Assembly: GCA_020636315.1 (NCBI GenBank)
Contig: JACJYA010000008.1
Span: 303,432 to 367,431 of the forward strand
Length of the DNA stretch: 64,000 nt
Reading direction: 5' to 3'
Origin: Lewinellaceae bacterium
GTDB taxonomy: Bacteria; Bacteroidota; Bacteroidia; Chitinophagales; Saprospiraceae
The translations under genes and the position numbers were made by a program. Shown here in pieces: positions 9,722 through 18,633 of this stretch. Numbering within the stretch: position 1 is the stretch's first letter; the number at the start of each line of letters is the position of its first letter. The notes under the pieces were generated by a model that worked only from the letters and a program-made list of their open reading frames with translations, had not been told where the DNA came from and made no database searches.

Positions 9722-10222
9722 ATGAATTTCCGACTCCGCCCCTGGGAAATTACTGACGCCGACAGCCTCGTCCGCTTCGGCAACAACCCCAAAATTGCCG
9801 CCAATATGACGGACCAGTTCCCCAATCCCTATACCCTGGAAAAAGCCATGGCCTTCATCGAATTCGCCACCAGCAACACCCCTCCCAACATTCTCGCCAT
9901 TGAGGTTGAAGGGCAGGCGGCCGGAGGCATCGGCATTCACCCAAAATCAGACATACACCGTATGAACGCAGAACTGGGCTACTGGCTGGGGGAGCCTTAC
10001 TGGGGCAGGGGCATCATCAGCCGGGCTATCCCGCAAATGGTGGAATATGCTTTCAAAAACTGGGACATAAACCGCATTTTTGCCCGCCCTTTCGGCACCA
10101 ATACCGGCTCCCGGCGGGCACTGGAAAATGCCGGCTTCACCCTGGAAGCTCGCTTCGAAAAAACGATTTTCAAGAACGGCATATACCTGGATGAGCTGAT
10201 CTACGCTATTCGCCGGAAATAA
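9722..10222 (+). CDS. GNAT acetyltransferase, RimJ/RimL type
   Basis: A 166-residue enzyme predicted to transfer an acetyl group from acetyl-CoA to an amine, either a protein N-terminus or a small molecule. The start is set at ATG 9722 (MNFRLRPWEITDADSLVRF), because the upstream extension from a TTG at 9683 has no family resemblance. The RimL-like core is visible: ELGYWLGEPYWGRGIISRAI is the acetyl-CoA binding region, and NINRIFA-like text (DINRIFARPFGTNTGSRRAL) then ENAGFTLEARFEKTIFKNG close the fold. It stands alone on the plus strand after the large secreted protein. The substrate cannot be told from sequence. Confidence 0.88.
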   Translation: MNFRLRPWEITDADSLVRFGNNPKIAANMTDQFPNPYTLEKAMAFIEFATSNTPPNILAIEVEGQAAGGIGIHPKSDIHRMNAELGYWLGEPYWGRGIISRAIPQMVEYAFKNWDINRIFARPFGTNTGSRRALENAGFTLEARFEKTIFKNGIYLDELIYAIRRK

Positions 10223-10259
10223 TTTTGCGGGATAGTCCAATTATGTGTGTCCGCGTTAA

Positions 10260-10322
10260 GCTAACCCGCTGGTTTCCAGGGCAACGAGGAACTCAGAAAC
10301 CAGGAACTATGAACAGTCCCAA
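10260..10322. repeat. dispersed intergenic repeat, copy 1
   Basis: About 60 bp beginning GCTAAC, then GCTGGTTTCCAGGGCAACG, then CAGAAAC-type words, and ending CTATGAACAG. It recurs at 51391-51460 with one extra internal 10 bp unit. Both copies are intergenic. Nothing in it looks coding. Confidence 0.75.
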
Positions 10323-10338
10323 TTTTGCCCAACAACCG

Positions 10339-10375
10339 CACCTTTCCACTTTTACACCTTTACACCTTTACACTT
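10339..10375. repeat. TTTACACC-type short tandem repeat
   Basis: Three to four near-identical copies of TTTACACC/TTTCCACT lie head to tail. The same word array recurs at 15091-15127. The stop codon of the nitrilase remnant (TAA, bases 10368-10370 on the minus strand) falls inside this repeat. Confidence 0.7.
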
Positions 10376-10673
10376 CCCCCCCCTTCCACCCATAATGCCC
10401 CACTACATCAAAATCCAGCTTACTCTTCACCACTTCATCCAGGTTAATGTCTGCATAAAGAATCCCTTCTTCATCCCAAAGGGGGCCGGCAATGAGGCCT
10501 CCCAACGGCCCTACCACCACACTGCCCCCCCGGCTCATCACTTCCGGCTGCCCATGCAATTCCTCTCTGTATTTTTCCGGATACATATCTCTGGTGACGA
10601 ACTGGTTGCAGCCCAGCACGTAGCAGCGCCCTTCGCAGGCGATGTGGCGGAGGGTGCATTCAAGGAAAAACAT
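10368..10673 (-). pseudogene. C-terminal remnant of a nitrilase-type carbon-nitrogen hydrolase
   Basis: Only about 100 residues remain of a family that is normally near 310. The surviving part is the C-terminal third: TLRHIACEGRCYVLGCNQF, then the VTRDMYPEKYREEL segment, MSRGGSVVVGPLGGLIAGPL and ADINLDEVVKSKLDFDVVGHY. The Glu and Lys catalytic residues and the nucleophile Cys lie upstream in intact nitrilases and are absent. Sequence above base 10667 on the minus strand stops resembling the family, so this is a 5'-deleted relic. The 200 bp from 10674 to the CHAT gene contain no gene I can support. Confidence 0.75.
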
Positions 10674-10872
10674 AAAGCTAAAAAACTTATGACATCTGCC
10701 TCCAGATATTGGGGCAACCGCTAAAAGCCTGTTTTCAAGGGCCTGTTATTCAAAGTCCAAGAGGCTTGAGCAGGTGCTTACCGCCATAAAACCCGGCCTC
10801 CAAACCCTCACATAACCCCTGGAACGGTTTCCCAGCCTTCAGAATTTGGCTATATTGTGAGCAGGAATCTAT

Positions 10873-13800
10873 ATGTGTTTTAAAGGCAGGGAAATGGAAC
10901 TCACATTTTTTGGAAAACCCCTCAAACCCCATGGAAAGGCAGGTAAGCCAACCGATGGCCATTCCACTCAGCGAACAGAATCCTACTCCGTCAGCCCCAC
11001 CCCCGGTAACGGCTGGGCGGCAATTGTTCTGTCCCTGTCAGATTCTGACCTGATCGAACTGCAATTCGAAGACGATACCATTCGGTTCGCCTCCCCCGGC
11101 GAGCTCGCTGAACTATTACAATCCGAAAGGCAACCCGCCGGCGCCCCATTCGAACTTCCTCCCTTTATCAAATCTCCGGGCAAGGGTGGAAAGCGGGTGC
11201 TGATCAGGAAGATCAGCATAGTCAGGGCTCAAAATAAAGACGGGAAAAAGCCCGATACCGGGCGCAGCAAAAATTCCCCTTCTTTTCCTGAAGGTAAACC
11301 CGAAAAGCCGAATGCCAGGGCCAATGAGACTTCTGGCGCTTTTCCTCAAAGCCCTGCCGGGCAGAGCCGGGGCTTCGAAGGCATCCCCTCCGTGCACCCC
11401 AAAGAAGAAAAAGAAAAAACCACCTTGCCATTGAAAGTAACAGTAAAGAACGGCCACCTTAAATATGCCCGCCATCCCGTAGTCATCGGGCACTTCAAAG
11501 GAGACGGGATCATCAGCGCCGAAGGCGACATGGATTATCTGCTCAAAAGCAAACTCTCCGAAAGGGAAGGCCTGGGCCTCTACCCCGGCCCCATCGGCAC
11601 CAACCTGGTAGTGCTGCCGGATGAGAACAACGACCTGGGCACTGTGATCGTCGGGCTGGGCGAACCGGAAAACCTGACGCCCTTCATCCTTAGCAAAACC
11701 ATAGAGGCCGGCTGCCTGGAGTACCTGCTGCGGCTGCGCGAAGGCCATGTCCGCCAGCCCCGGGAAAAGGATGTAGGAATCACCACTCTCCTGGTCGGCA
11801 GCAGCTACGCCAACCTTTCTTTGTCGAATTCCATCAACGCCATTCTGGAAGGGGTGTCGGGCGCCAACAACAAAATTCAGCGGCTGGAAGAAAACCATGT
11901 TCTGATCTCGGAAGTCGAATTCCTGGAACTTTATCAGGATAAGGCCCTGAATGCCTTCTACCTCCTTGGCCAGATCGGAAAAACCAGCAATACCTACAAC
12001 ATCAAGCTGGAAGGCCCGATCAGGGAAGTAGATGGCAAACGCACCATTATTCCCATCGATAACAGCCGGGAATGGTGGAAAAGAATAACGGCCACTCTGC
12101 GCAATGACCCCGAAACCGGGCGCAACTATATCGACTACAGCGCCAGCACCGGGCGGGCAAAAATCGATGTTCGCCCCCTGTTCGTTGACCAGTCTATCCT
12201 GGAAGCCCTGCTGGCCGACAGCCAGAAGGAGAAATCCTGGAACCAGGAGCTGTCCAGAACCATGTTTGAACTCCTCGTTCCGAACGATTACAAAATTGCT
12301 TTCCGGGATCAACAGAACCTGTTGCTGATCCTGGATAAATACACAGCCTGGTATCCCTGGGAACTCCTTCATTACGACAGTGGGCAGGGCGCACCCGTCT
12401 GTGTTTCAACGGGTATGATCCGCCAGTTATCCACCTCCAATGACCGCAAGAAGATCAAACCGGTGAATAACAACCGGGCGCTGATCATCGGCGACCCCAT
12501 CCTTTCGGCCAACACCGGCATCGGGCAGTTACCCAAAGCTGCTGAAGAAGCGGAGGCGGTCAATAAGTTGCTTAAGGATAATGGGTTTGACCCAACTACC
12601 AGGATCCGGCAGCCGTTCAAAGAGGTTATCACCAAACTTTACGACGAATACAAGATCATCCACATCGCCAGCCATGGTGTGATCGATTACGGGCCGGAGA
12701 AAAAGTCAGGCATCCTGCTATCCGACGACGTTGTGCTCACCGCCGCAGAGATCGACCAGATCAGCAGCACCCCGGAACTGGCCTTTATCAACTGCTGCCA
12801 CCTTGGAGAGGTTGACCCCGGCCGGGAAAAGCACTTCAGGGAAAAGTACAGGCTGGCGGCAAATATAGGCACCCAGCTCATAGAGAACGGCGTCAAGGCA
12901 GTGGTCGTGGCCGGCTGGGCCGTCCATGACGATGCCGCCCTCCTTTTCGCCGAAGAATTTTACCGGCAGATGCTGGACGGGCTACCCTTCGGAGAAGCCG
13001 TCAAAAGGGCACGGAAAGCCTGCTACGAAGAGCATAAAAACACCAACACCTGGGGCGCCTATCAATGCTACGGCGACCAGTTCTACCAGCTCGTCAAAAA
13101 AGAGGGAAAGAAAGAAAACGACAGCCCTTACATCCTCGATAAGGAGATCCTCATCGACCTGGAAAATTTCATCAATGACGCGCGCTTCGCCAAAACCAGA
13201 GATGGAGACCTAACCAAACGGCTGAAGGATATCACCCGAAGGATCGATGAAACCAAACTGAGAAACGGGATCGTCACCGAACAGGAAGCCATGGCCTACG
13301 CCGAGATCGAGGAATACGAAACCGCCATCGCCAAATACGCCTCCCTGCATGAGCAGGACAAAGCGAACCATTCGGTCCGGGCCATCGAACAGTGGTGCAA
13401 CCTCAGAGCCCATCAGTTGGTGATCGATAAGAAAAAAGAGGTGCAAAAGGACTACCTCCGGGAGATGAAGGCCGTTATCACCGAACTTGGCCATCTGATC
13501 AGGCTGGGACAGACCAAAGAGCGGCTGAGCCTGCTGGGCAGCGCCTACAAACGCAAAGCGGTGCTGGTGGAAAATGCAGGCTCCAAAAGGAATGCCATCG
13601 AGGATATGGCCAACAGCTACCGGGAAGCCTATCTTTTGAATAACAAAGAACTGAATGACAAGCGGGTCTATCAGCTGACCAACTGGATCGTCGCCGAAAA
13701 GATCCTGGATAAAAAGGACAGGACAACTGAGGCCGAATCCATTCTAAAGGCCCCAATGGAAACCTTCCTGGGCCACCTGCTGGAAGAACTCACTAATCAC

Positions 13801-14094
13801 TCCACCGACAAAAAGGAATTCTGGGACCTCATCGAGATCGTCAACGTCAACCAGTGCCGGCTGCTCTTCGCCAAAGGGGCAAAAGCTCAGAATGAGATCG
13901 TCAATGAGATCCAGTCCGTTTACCGGAAAGCCTGGAATATCGGCGGGTCCTATAAGCAAAAGAACAGTGAAGTGGCCCACATGGAATTCATCAGGGACGG
14001 TATCGAGGCCTTGTGGAAGCGCTCCAAAACGCTGTCTGCTTCCATCGATAAGCTGATCGGGTTCTTCCGGGAGCCCGGCGGGCAGGGTAGCTAA
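10873..14094 (+). CDS. CHAT-domain (caspase-fold) protein with helical C-terminus
   Basis: A 1073-residue soluble protein with no signal peptide; ATG 10894 (MELTFFGKPL) is an equally good start. Residues about 190-300 weakly resemble the N-terminal domain of M17 aminopeptidases (VIVGLGEPENLTPFILSK, then TIEAGCLEYLL). The CHAT domain spans about 470-760: it carries the dyad His in HIASHG (about residue 601) and Cys in FINCCHLGE (about residue 642, second Cys), followed by VKAVVVAGWAVHDDAA and FGEAVKRARKACYEEH. The last 300 residues are helical and TPR-like. CHAT proteins are cysteine proteases or regulated scaffolds, some with defence or cell-death roles. It stands alone, so the activating signal and target are unknown. 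A terminator further downstream faces the opposite strand. Confidence 0.85.
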   Translation: MCFKGREMELTFFGKPLKPHGKAGKPTDGHSTQRTESYSVSPTPGNGWAAIVLSLSDSDLIELQFEDDTIRFASPGELAELLQSERQPAGAPFELPPFIKSPGKGGKRVLIRKISIVRAQNKDGKKPDTGRSKNSPSFPEGKPEKPNARANETSGAFPQSPAGQSRGFEGIPSVHPKEEKEKTTLPLKVTVKNGHLKYARHPVVIGHFKGDGIISAEGDMDYLLKSKLSEREGLGLYPGPIGTNLVVLPDENNDLGTVIVGLGEPENLTPFILSKTIEAGCLEYLLRLREGHVRQPREKDVGITTLLVGSSYANLSLSNSINAILEGVSGANNKIQRLEENHVLISEVEFLELYQDKALNAFYLLGQIGKTSNTYNIKLEGPIREVDGKRTIIPIDNSREWWKRITATLRNDPETGRNYIDYSASTGRAKIDVRPLFVDQSILEALLADSQKEKSWNQELSRTMFELLVPNDYKIAFRDQQNLLLILDKYTAWYPWELLHYDSGQGAPVCVSTGMIRQLSTSNDRKKIKPVNNNRALIIGDPILSANTGIGQLPKAAEEAEAVNKLLKDNGFDPTTRIRQPFKEVITKLYDEYKIIHIASHGVIDYGPEKKSGILLSDDVVLTAAEIDQISSTPELAFINCCHLGEVDPGREKHFREKYRLAANIGTQLIENGVKAVVVAGWAVHDDAALLFAEEFYRQMLDGLPFGEAVKRARKACYEEHKNTNTWGAYQCYGDQFYQLVKKEGKKENDSPYILDKEILIDLENFINDARFAKTRDGDLTKRLKDITRRIDETKLRNGIVTEQEAMAYAEIEEYETAIAKYASLHEQDKANHSVRAIEQWCNLRAHQLVIDKKKEVQKDYLREMKAVITELGHLIRLGQTKERLSLLGSAYKRKAVLVENAGSKRNAIEDMANSYREAYLLNNKELNDKRVYQLTNWIVAEKILDKKDRTTEAESILKAPMETFLGHLLEELTNHSTDKKEFWDLIEIVNVNQCRLLFAKGAKAQNEIVNEIQSVYRKAWNIGGSYKQKNSEVAHMEFIRDGIEALWKRSKTLSASIDKLIGFFREPGGQGS

Positions 14095-14120
14095 CGGTTG
14101 GCTATTGGCTCCCTTTCCGG

Positions 14121-14148
14121 CTTCGCATTTCCCACTTCGCATTTCCCG
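14121..14148. repeat. 14 bp direct repeat after the CHAT gene
   Basis: Two tandem copies of CTTCGCATTTCCC(A/G) lie 26 bp after the CHAT stop codon. It belongs with the other short repeats that sit next to stop codons in this window. Confidence 0.6.
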
Positions 14149-14157
14149 AACGCCTCC

Positions 14158-14189
14158 AAAAAGAGAGCCCTGCACACTGCAGGGCTCTC
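14158..14189 (-). terminator. rho-independent terminator for the DUF2807 gene
   Basis: A perfect 12 bp stem (GAGAGCCCTGCA with its complement, 14163-14174 and 14178-14189, 3 nt loop) is followed on the minus strand by five Ts (14158-14162). The orientation fits the end of the minus-strand gene at 14312-15052. Confidence 0.85.
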
Positions 14190-14311
14190 CGGAACGCACT
14201 CTCAAAAGAAACACCCTTAATAAATTTCTTGCTCTGGAAATACTGCCCAGCCTGAATGGATACCTGCAAGGGCGGTATTTCCAGAATGCAACAGAAGTGC
14301 TCCCGAGAAAC

Positions 14312-15052
14312 TTAATTGGCATCGATCACATCGCCGGAGCCGGTGATGCTGATATCAAGGGTGGGGTCTCCCCGGAAGTAAACATCGCCGGAGCCACTGA
14401 TGCGCACTTTGAGGTATTCGTTTACAAACACTTCTACATCACCGGAACCGGGGATGGAAATATCAGAAGTGCGGCATTCCAGGTTGAAGGCATGCACATC
14501 GCCGGAACCGCTGATGCGGTATTTGGTATCATCTGCCGTACCTTCCAGGGTCAGGCGGCCCGAACCGGGTATGTCGATATCGAGGTCATCGGCATCGAGC
14601 GCCAGGTCAACATTGCCCGAGCCGGGGATGTCGATCGTCAGATCCTGGATGACAAAAGTATTTTCGCTGACGACATCTCCGGAACCCGAGATGCGCAGGT
14701 GCGCCAGGTCGGGAACGGTGATGAACAAGCGAAGCTGGCCGATATCGCGAACGCAGCGGTTAAACTCGATCTTCCAGATGCCGTTGTGCACATCCAGTTC
14801 GATCTCGTCGATGATGTTGTCTTTACCTTCGACGATCACTTCCTGGTCCGGCCCCTGCTTCAGAAAAACATCAGCCGAAATCGGCAGTTCTACGCCGTCA
14901 AAGGGAGCTACGATAAGCTCACGGGTAACGATGGGGCCAGACCCATCCACACAGCTGCCGAAGAAGCCGTCTTCATCATTTACATTGATGAAGCAGCTAC
15001 TGGCAGTCAGGGTCATTGCTAAGGAGAATAGCAGCCATTTGATCTGTTTCAT
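14312..15052 (-). CDS. DUF2807 (head GIN) lipoprotein
   Basis: A 246-residue envelope protein. A lipoprotein-type leader (LTASSC, Cys near residue 20) is followed by the GIN/DUF2807 fold: a run of beta-strands with a recurring turn, ISGSGDV or IPGSGNV or IPGSGDV, seven or so times from residue about 115 to the end. These turns give a right-handed beta-helix-like architecture. The family is widespread in Bacteroidota, usually surface- or periplasm-anchored, and has no proven biochemical role. A strong terminator follows it. The gene upstream on the same strand (15139-15732) is another envelope protein, separated by a TTTACACC-type repeat. Confidence 0.85.
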   Translation of the reverse strand: MKQIKWLLFSLAMTLTASSCFINVNDEDGFFGSCVDGSGPIVTRELIVAPFDGVELPISADVFLKQGPDQEVIVEGKDNIIDEIELDVHNGIWKIEFNRCVRDIGQLRLFITVPDLAHLRISGSGDVVSENTFVIQDLTIDIPGSGNVDLALDADDLDIDIPGSGRLTLEGTADDTKYRISGSGDVHAFNLECRTSDISIPGSGDVEVFVNEYLKVRISGSGDVYFRGDPTLDISITGSGDVIDAN

Positions 15053-15090
15053 AATGAGATTGTTTTTTGGTTTTGCGGATTCAACAAATG

Positions 15091-15127
15091 CACTCTTACA
15101 CTCTTACACCTTTACACCTTTCCACTC
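15091..15127. repeat. TTTACACC-type short tandem repeat, second array
   Basis: It reads CACTCTTACACTCTTACACC, then TTTACACC and TTTCCACT copies. It matches the array at 10339-10375 and lies between the stop of the beta-barrel-like gene and the start of the DUF2807 gene. Confidence 0.65.
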
Positions 15128-15138
15128 TCCCTCTCTTC

Positions 15139-15732
15139 CTACCCCCTCTGCCAGCCAAACCAGCCGAAGCGGAAAGTCAGATTGGCGAGGGTACCGTTGA
15201 AATCATCTTTCTTGTAGTACCCCAGCTTCTCGTTAACGCCATCGACGTAGCGGTAACCGATGGTGCCGGCAACGCGGAACCACCTGGCGACGTTGAGTTC
15301 CAACCCGATCTCAGGAGTGAAAACGAACACATTGTCCACGTCGCGGGGAAAGCTGGAATTGCTCGTAACATCGATCCCTACACCGCCCCAGCCGATGCGG
15401 GCGCTGGAATAAAGATGGAAGAGCTTATGCGGAGCAAGCGTGTAGCCCAGCCAGAAGCCACCATGCCCCAGGTCGATCTGCTTGATCTCCTCGTCTTTGA
15501 TCAGGGCATTGAAATCCACGCTGCCGATGCCATAGCCGCCGATGAAAAAGTTGTCGATCACGACGGCGCCGCCGCCGCCGACGGCGGTGGTCATTTCATT
15601 ACCCAGCCCCATTTCCACGATGGGAGCGCCGAAGCCGCCCACCACCCGGGCATTATTAAAAAGGGTTTCATGTTGTGCATTAACAGCCAGGGTCAGACAG
15701 GCCAGTGCTAAAGCAAAGAATAGCCTTTTCAT
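15139..15732 (-). CDS. outer-membrane beta-barrel-like protein
   Basis: A 197-residue exported protein of unknown function. It has a signal peptide (MKRLFFALALACLTLAVNAQ) with an AQ cleavage site. The rest is rich in Gly and alternating hydrophobic residues with aromatic strand ends: GGFGAPIVEMGLG, FFIGGYGIGSVDF, GFWLGYTLAPHKLFHLY, FTPEIGLELNVARWFRVAG, and a final FRFGWFGWQRG. This is what a small 8-stranded outer-membrane barrel looks like. An AACAATCTACAT word lies about 24 bp upstream of its ATG, a motif also repeated near 29.7 kb. Confidence 0.7.
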   Translation of the reverse strand: MKRLFFALALACLTLAVNAQHETLFNNARVVGGFGAPIVEMGLGNEMTTAVGGGGAVVIDNFFIGGYGIGSVDFNALIKDEEIKQIDLGHGGFWLGYTLAPHKLFHLYSSARIGWGGVGIDVTSNSSFPRDVDNVFVFTPEIGLELNVARWFRVAGTIGYRYVDGVNEKLGYYKKDDFNGTLANLTFRFGWFGWQRG

Positions 15733-15862
15733 GTTTTTCTGCTTTTTTAATGATTATGTAGATTGTTAATTTATTTTCACTATTCAGTGGCATAAACCTT
15801 CTACCGGAAGGCGCCGCCGCTTTCCGCATGTCTCGTTCAATAACATTATGGGTGTTATGCCC

Positions 15863-17542
15863 TCAGAACCGAATGCCGGCCTGGACGCCGGCCCACAATT
15901 TCACGCTGGTGTCCCCTTTGTTGTGGTCCAGCAGGGTGTAAGACGGGTCGATAACGGTTGACCCGGCCATACCCGTTTCCGGGTTGTACAATCTGGAAAC
16001 CAGGACGTTGGCTACCGGCCCGGCGAAGAAGCTCGTCCTGCCGTTTTCCTTGTGATAATCCAGGGTAAAACGCAATTGGTTCAGCAGGTTAAGCTCATTG
16101 GTCCAGCGTTCTTTTTCGTTGATGTGAATGGCAACAGCCTCTATGTTGAGCAGCAGGCGGGGAGTCATGCGCAGAGCCGTTCCCAGCCCGTAGCCCAGCC
16201 CCCAGGACATATCTGTCCCGGATTGTCCGGCCGTCTTGTCCCAGCGGGCGCCTATATGGATGATGTTGTAAAACCGGTAGGCGCCCAATTTCAGGGATAC
16301 ATTGGCATACAGCGCGTCATTTGCCGAAATTTCAAAACGGTTGTATCCTTTTTTCACAATATTCAGTAAGCCAATCGGCACACCACTTACCGTATCCGCC
16401 ACATTCACCAGCCCAACCTGAAAGCCGCTTACCTTCCTGGCTACGTTGAACAGGCCACTGGCCTGCCCTACCTGAACATCCCCTGCAATGTTGAACAGGG
16501 AAGACAGCTGGGTTTTCGTTTTGCCATGGCAAGAGTTGAACAGGCCGGCGGCCTGAACGCCATCGGCATCGCCGGCAGCAATATTGAAGAGCCCGGCAGC
16601 CTGAACACCGGCAACGTTTCCATTCGCTACATTGGACAGCCCGGCGGCCTGAACGGCCTGGGCATCTCCTGAGATGTTGATCAAACCGGCGGCCTGAACA
16701 CCGGTCAGCGTATCACCAACTAGATTGAACAACCCGGAGGCCTGGGTGCCCGAAACCTTACCTCCCACCCTGCTTCCAATACCGGCAACCTGAACGCCGT
16801 GCACATCGTTTTTCACATTATTGAAAAAACCACCGACTTCCATGCCGTCAACTCCTCCGTTGGTCCCCCAAAGCACATTGACAGAGACCCGGTTGGTGAT
16901 TTCATTGCTGCGTAATGCATTGGTTCCGATGAAAGGCAAAAGGGAGATCTGGGCCAGGCGGGTATCCCCTTTATTCTTCTGAGCAGAAGCCTCACCTTCC
17001 GTGATTTCCGGCAACGGCCTATACCCTACCGTCAGTTCAAGTTCCCTGTAGCTGTCGCCTCCACTCTTGATCACTTTCACATCCCGGGGTTCGCCGATCG
17101 GGTACATTTTTCGCATCAGGCGCTCCCTCTCTTTCCTCGCCTGCTCGCTTACCGCCGGTTCAGAAGGATATATGGGGCTCGTTTGACGAACGCTGCCTTT
17201 GAGGGTCTCTAACTGCCCGAGCTGGTTCTCCCGGCTCTTGTCCGGCCGGAGGAGCACCCTCCCGCCCACCGCAGCATAAGCGACGGGCACCTGCCGGCTG
17301 ATCTCATCCATTGCAATCGCCAGTGGTTCATCGTTCAGGTTCAGGCTTACGCGCCGCTCTACCGGAATAAAATCAGGGCTATAGGAAAAAGGCACCTGAT
17401 AGTTCTCGCTGATATCTGTCAGGACTTCGCCCAGGGGCTCTCCGGAATACCGCAGGGTAACGCGTTGCTCCAGGGCTTGCCCCTGCAACCGGGCCAGGCC
17501 GGATAAGCTTAACAGAACCAATATTAGTCCGGTGTTTTTCAT
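15863..17542 (-). CDS. STN-domain protein with LA_2272-type surface repeats
   Basis: A 559-residue exported protein. I place the start at 17542 because it opens a signal peptide (MKNTGLILVLLSLSGLARLQ); a longer frame from 17599 would overlap the FecR stop by 4 bp (ATGA). Residues about 25-95 form an STN domain (secretin/TonB N-terminal short domain), with LRYSGEPLGEVLTDISENY. The middle (about 190-400) carries eight or more repeats of the form GVQAAGLFNxxxGxx, resembling Leptospira LA_2272 surface repeats. The C-terminus looks like a membrane beta-domain ending AGVQAGIRF. It follows fecR directly, so the pair may form a signalling unit. Confidence 0.75.
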   Translation of the reverse strand: MKNTGLILVLLSLSGLARLQGQALEQRVTLRYSGEPLGEVLTDISENYQVPFSYSPDFIPVERRVSLNLNDEPLAIAMDEISRQVPVAYAAVGGRVLLRPDKSRENQLGQLETLKGSVRQTSPIYPSEPAVSEQARKERERLMRKMYPIGEPRDVKVIKSGGDSYRELELTVGYRPLPEITEGEASAQKNKGDTRLAQISLLPFIGTNALRSNEITNRVSVNVLWGTNGGVDGMEVGGFFNNVKNDVHGVQVAGIGSRVGGKVSGTQASGLFNLVGDTLTGVQAAGLINISGDAQAVQAAGLSNVANGNVAGVQAAGLFNIAAGDADGVQAAGLFNSCHGKTKTQLSSLFNIAGDVQVGQASGLFNVARKVSGFQVGLVNVADTVSGVPIGLLNIVKKGYNRFEISANDALYANVSLKLGAYRFYNIIHIGARWDKTAGQSGTDMSWGLGYGLGTALRMTPRLLLNIEAVAIHINEKERWTNELNLLNQLRFTLDYHKENGRTSFFAGPVANVLVSRLYNPETGMAGSTVIDPSYTLLDHNKGDTSVKLWAGVQAGIRF

Positions 17543-17595
17543 AATTGACAGTGCGCTTGTTCCTGTATTGAATTTAATTCTGCCTTCCCCGCTGT

Positions 17596-18633
17596 TCATT
17601 CACAAAGGGAAGCGTCTCCATTCAGAACGTAAGTATCTTCTTTCTTTTCCACCTCCAGCATCATGGTAAATGCAAGGTCATCCAGCACTTCCTTCAGTTC
17701 GGGCTGCACAAACTCGCCATTGAAGGAACAATTCAGCAGTTTGGGGTTAGCCACTTCGATATTTGTATGGAAATACCGTTCCAACGCCTCCACTACTGCT
17801 TCCAGCGGGATGCTGTTAAAATCCAGGCGGCTCGTTTTCCAGGAATCGGCATTGGAAATGAGCTTTTCTTCAACGGCCTCTTTGCGTTTATCGTAAATGC
17901 CGGCCTGGCCGGCCTGGAGAATGATCCTTCGGTTTTGATCTTCTGCTTTCTGAAGGGCCACTTTCCCGGTTTTAACACTCACCTCCACCTCTTTTTCCGA
18001 AGGGTAGGCCCGCACGTTAAAGGAGGTACCCAGTACGGTAGTCGTAGCGCCTTCCGCATCTATGGTGAAGGTTTGCCCGTTTCGTTTGGTGACCTGGAAG
18101 AATGCCTCGCCGGTAAGCCGCGCCCGGCGTTCTTCGAAAGCTTCCGCGTAGGAGAGTTCTGAATTTTCGTTCAGCACCACCGTGCTGCCATCCGGCAGCG
18201 TCAGTTCCTGCCGCTCACCGGGGCCGGCCCGGAAGCTTACCATTTGGGAGCTATTCCCTTCTGAAAAGAAGATCCAGTATCCTGCCGCCAGCAGGGCGGC
18301 CAGGACAGCTGCATACCGCAGCACCAGCCGCATAGGCCGCATGCGGATCACTTTGCCCTCCGGTTTTTCTTCACCGGGCAGAGCCTCGCCGCCGCCGGAG
18401 GGAAAACGCTGTTCAAATTTCTTTTCGAACGATACCCAGGCCGTTTCTATGTCGGTGGTAAATACTTCCTCCTCATATTCGCCGGAAACACTCCACAGAC
18501 GGGCCATTTCATCGAAGAAAGCCCGGTTGGCGCTATCGGCATCAGCCCAGGCCATCAGCACGGCCTTTTCGTCAGCCGTGATTTCGCCGGAGAGAAACCG
18601 GCCTATGAGGTCCGTATATTTTGTGTTTTCCAT
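17596..18633 (-). CDS. FecR-family anti-sigma factor
   Basis: A 345-residue inner-membrane regulator that would hold or activate a cognate ECF sigma factor in response to an outer-membrane signal. The N-terminal cytoplasmic helices (MENTKYTDLIGRFLSGEI, WADADSANRAFFDEM) bind sigma. A single membrane segment lies near residue 110-130 (LRYAAVLAALLAAGYWIFF), followed by the periplasmic FecR domain (GERQELTLPDGSTVVLNENS, LTGEAFFQV, TVLGTSFNVRAY) and the DUF4974 tail. No sigma-factor gene adjoins it, which is unusual. A poly-T tract and GTAGGGGTAT upstream (18680-18700, minus strand) resemble the sequence usually found between a sigma gene and its fecR. Confidence 0.9.
   Translation of the reverse strand: MENTKYTDLIGRFLSGEITADEKAVLMAWADADSANRAFFDEMARLWSVSGEYEEEVFTTDIETAWVSFEKKFEQRFPSGGGEALPGEEKPEGKVIRMRPMRLVLRYAAVLAALLAAGYWIFFSEGNSSQMVSFRAGPGERQELTLPDGSTVVLNENSELSYAEAFEERRARLTGEAFFQVTKRNGQTFTIDAEGATTTVLGTSFNVRAYPSEKEVEVSVKTGKVALQKAEDQNRRIILQAGQAGIYDKRKEAVEEKLISNADSWKTSRLDFNSIPLEAVVEALERYFHTNIEVANPKLLNCSFNGEFVQPELKEVLDDLAFTMMLEVEKKEDTYVLNGDASLCE

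Noticed and set aside
10859..10874. Sequence GCAGGAATCTATATG near the CHAT gene resembling the 2976-3000 palindrome
   Set aside because: Only about 14 bp match and the paired half is absent, so chance similarity is likely.
11116..12372. Long minus-strand open frame inside the CHAT gene
   Set aside because: The CHAT frame has a complete, conserved domain; the antisense product resembles nothing and results from GC-biased codons.
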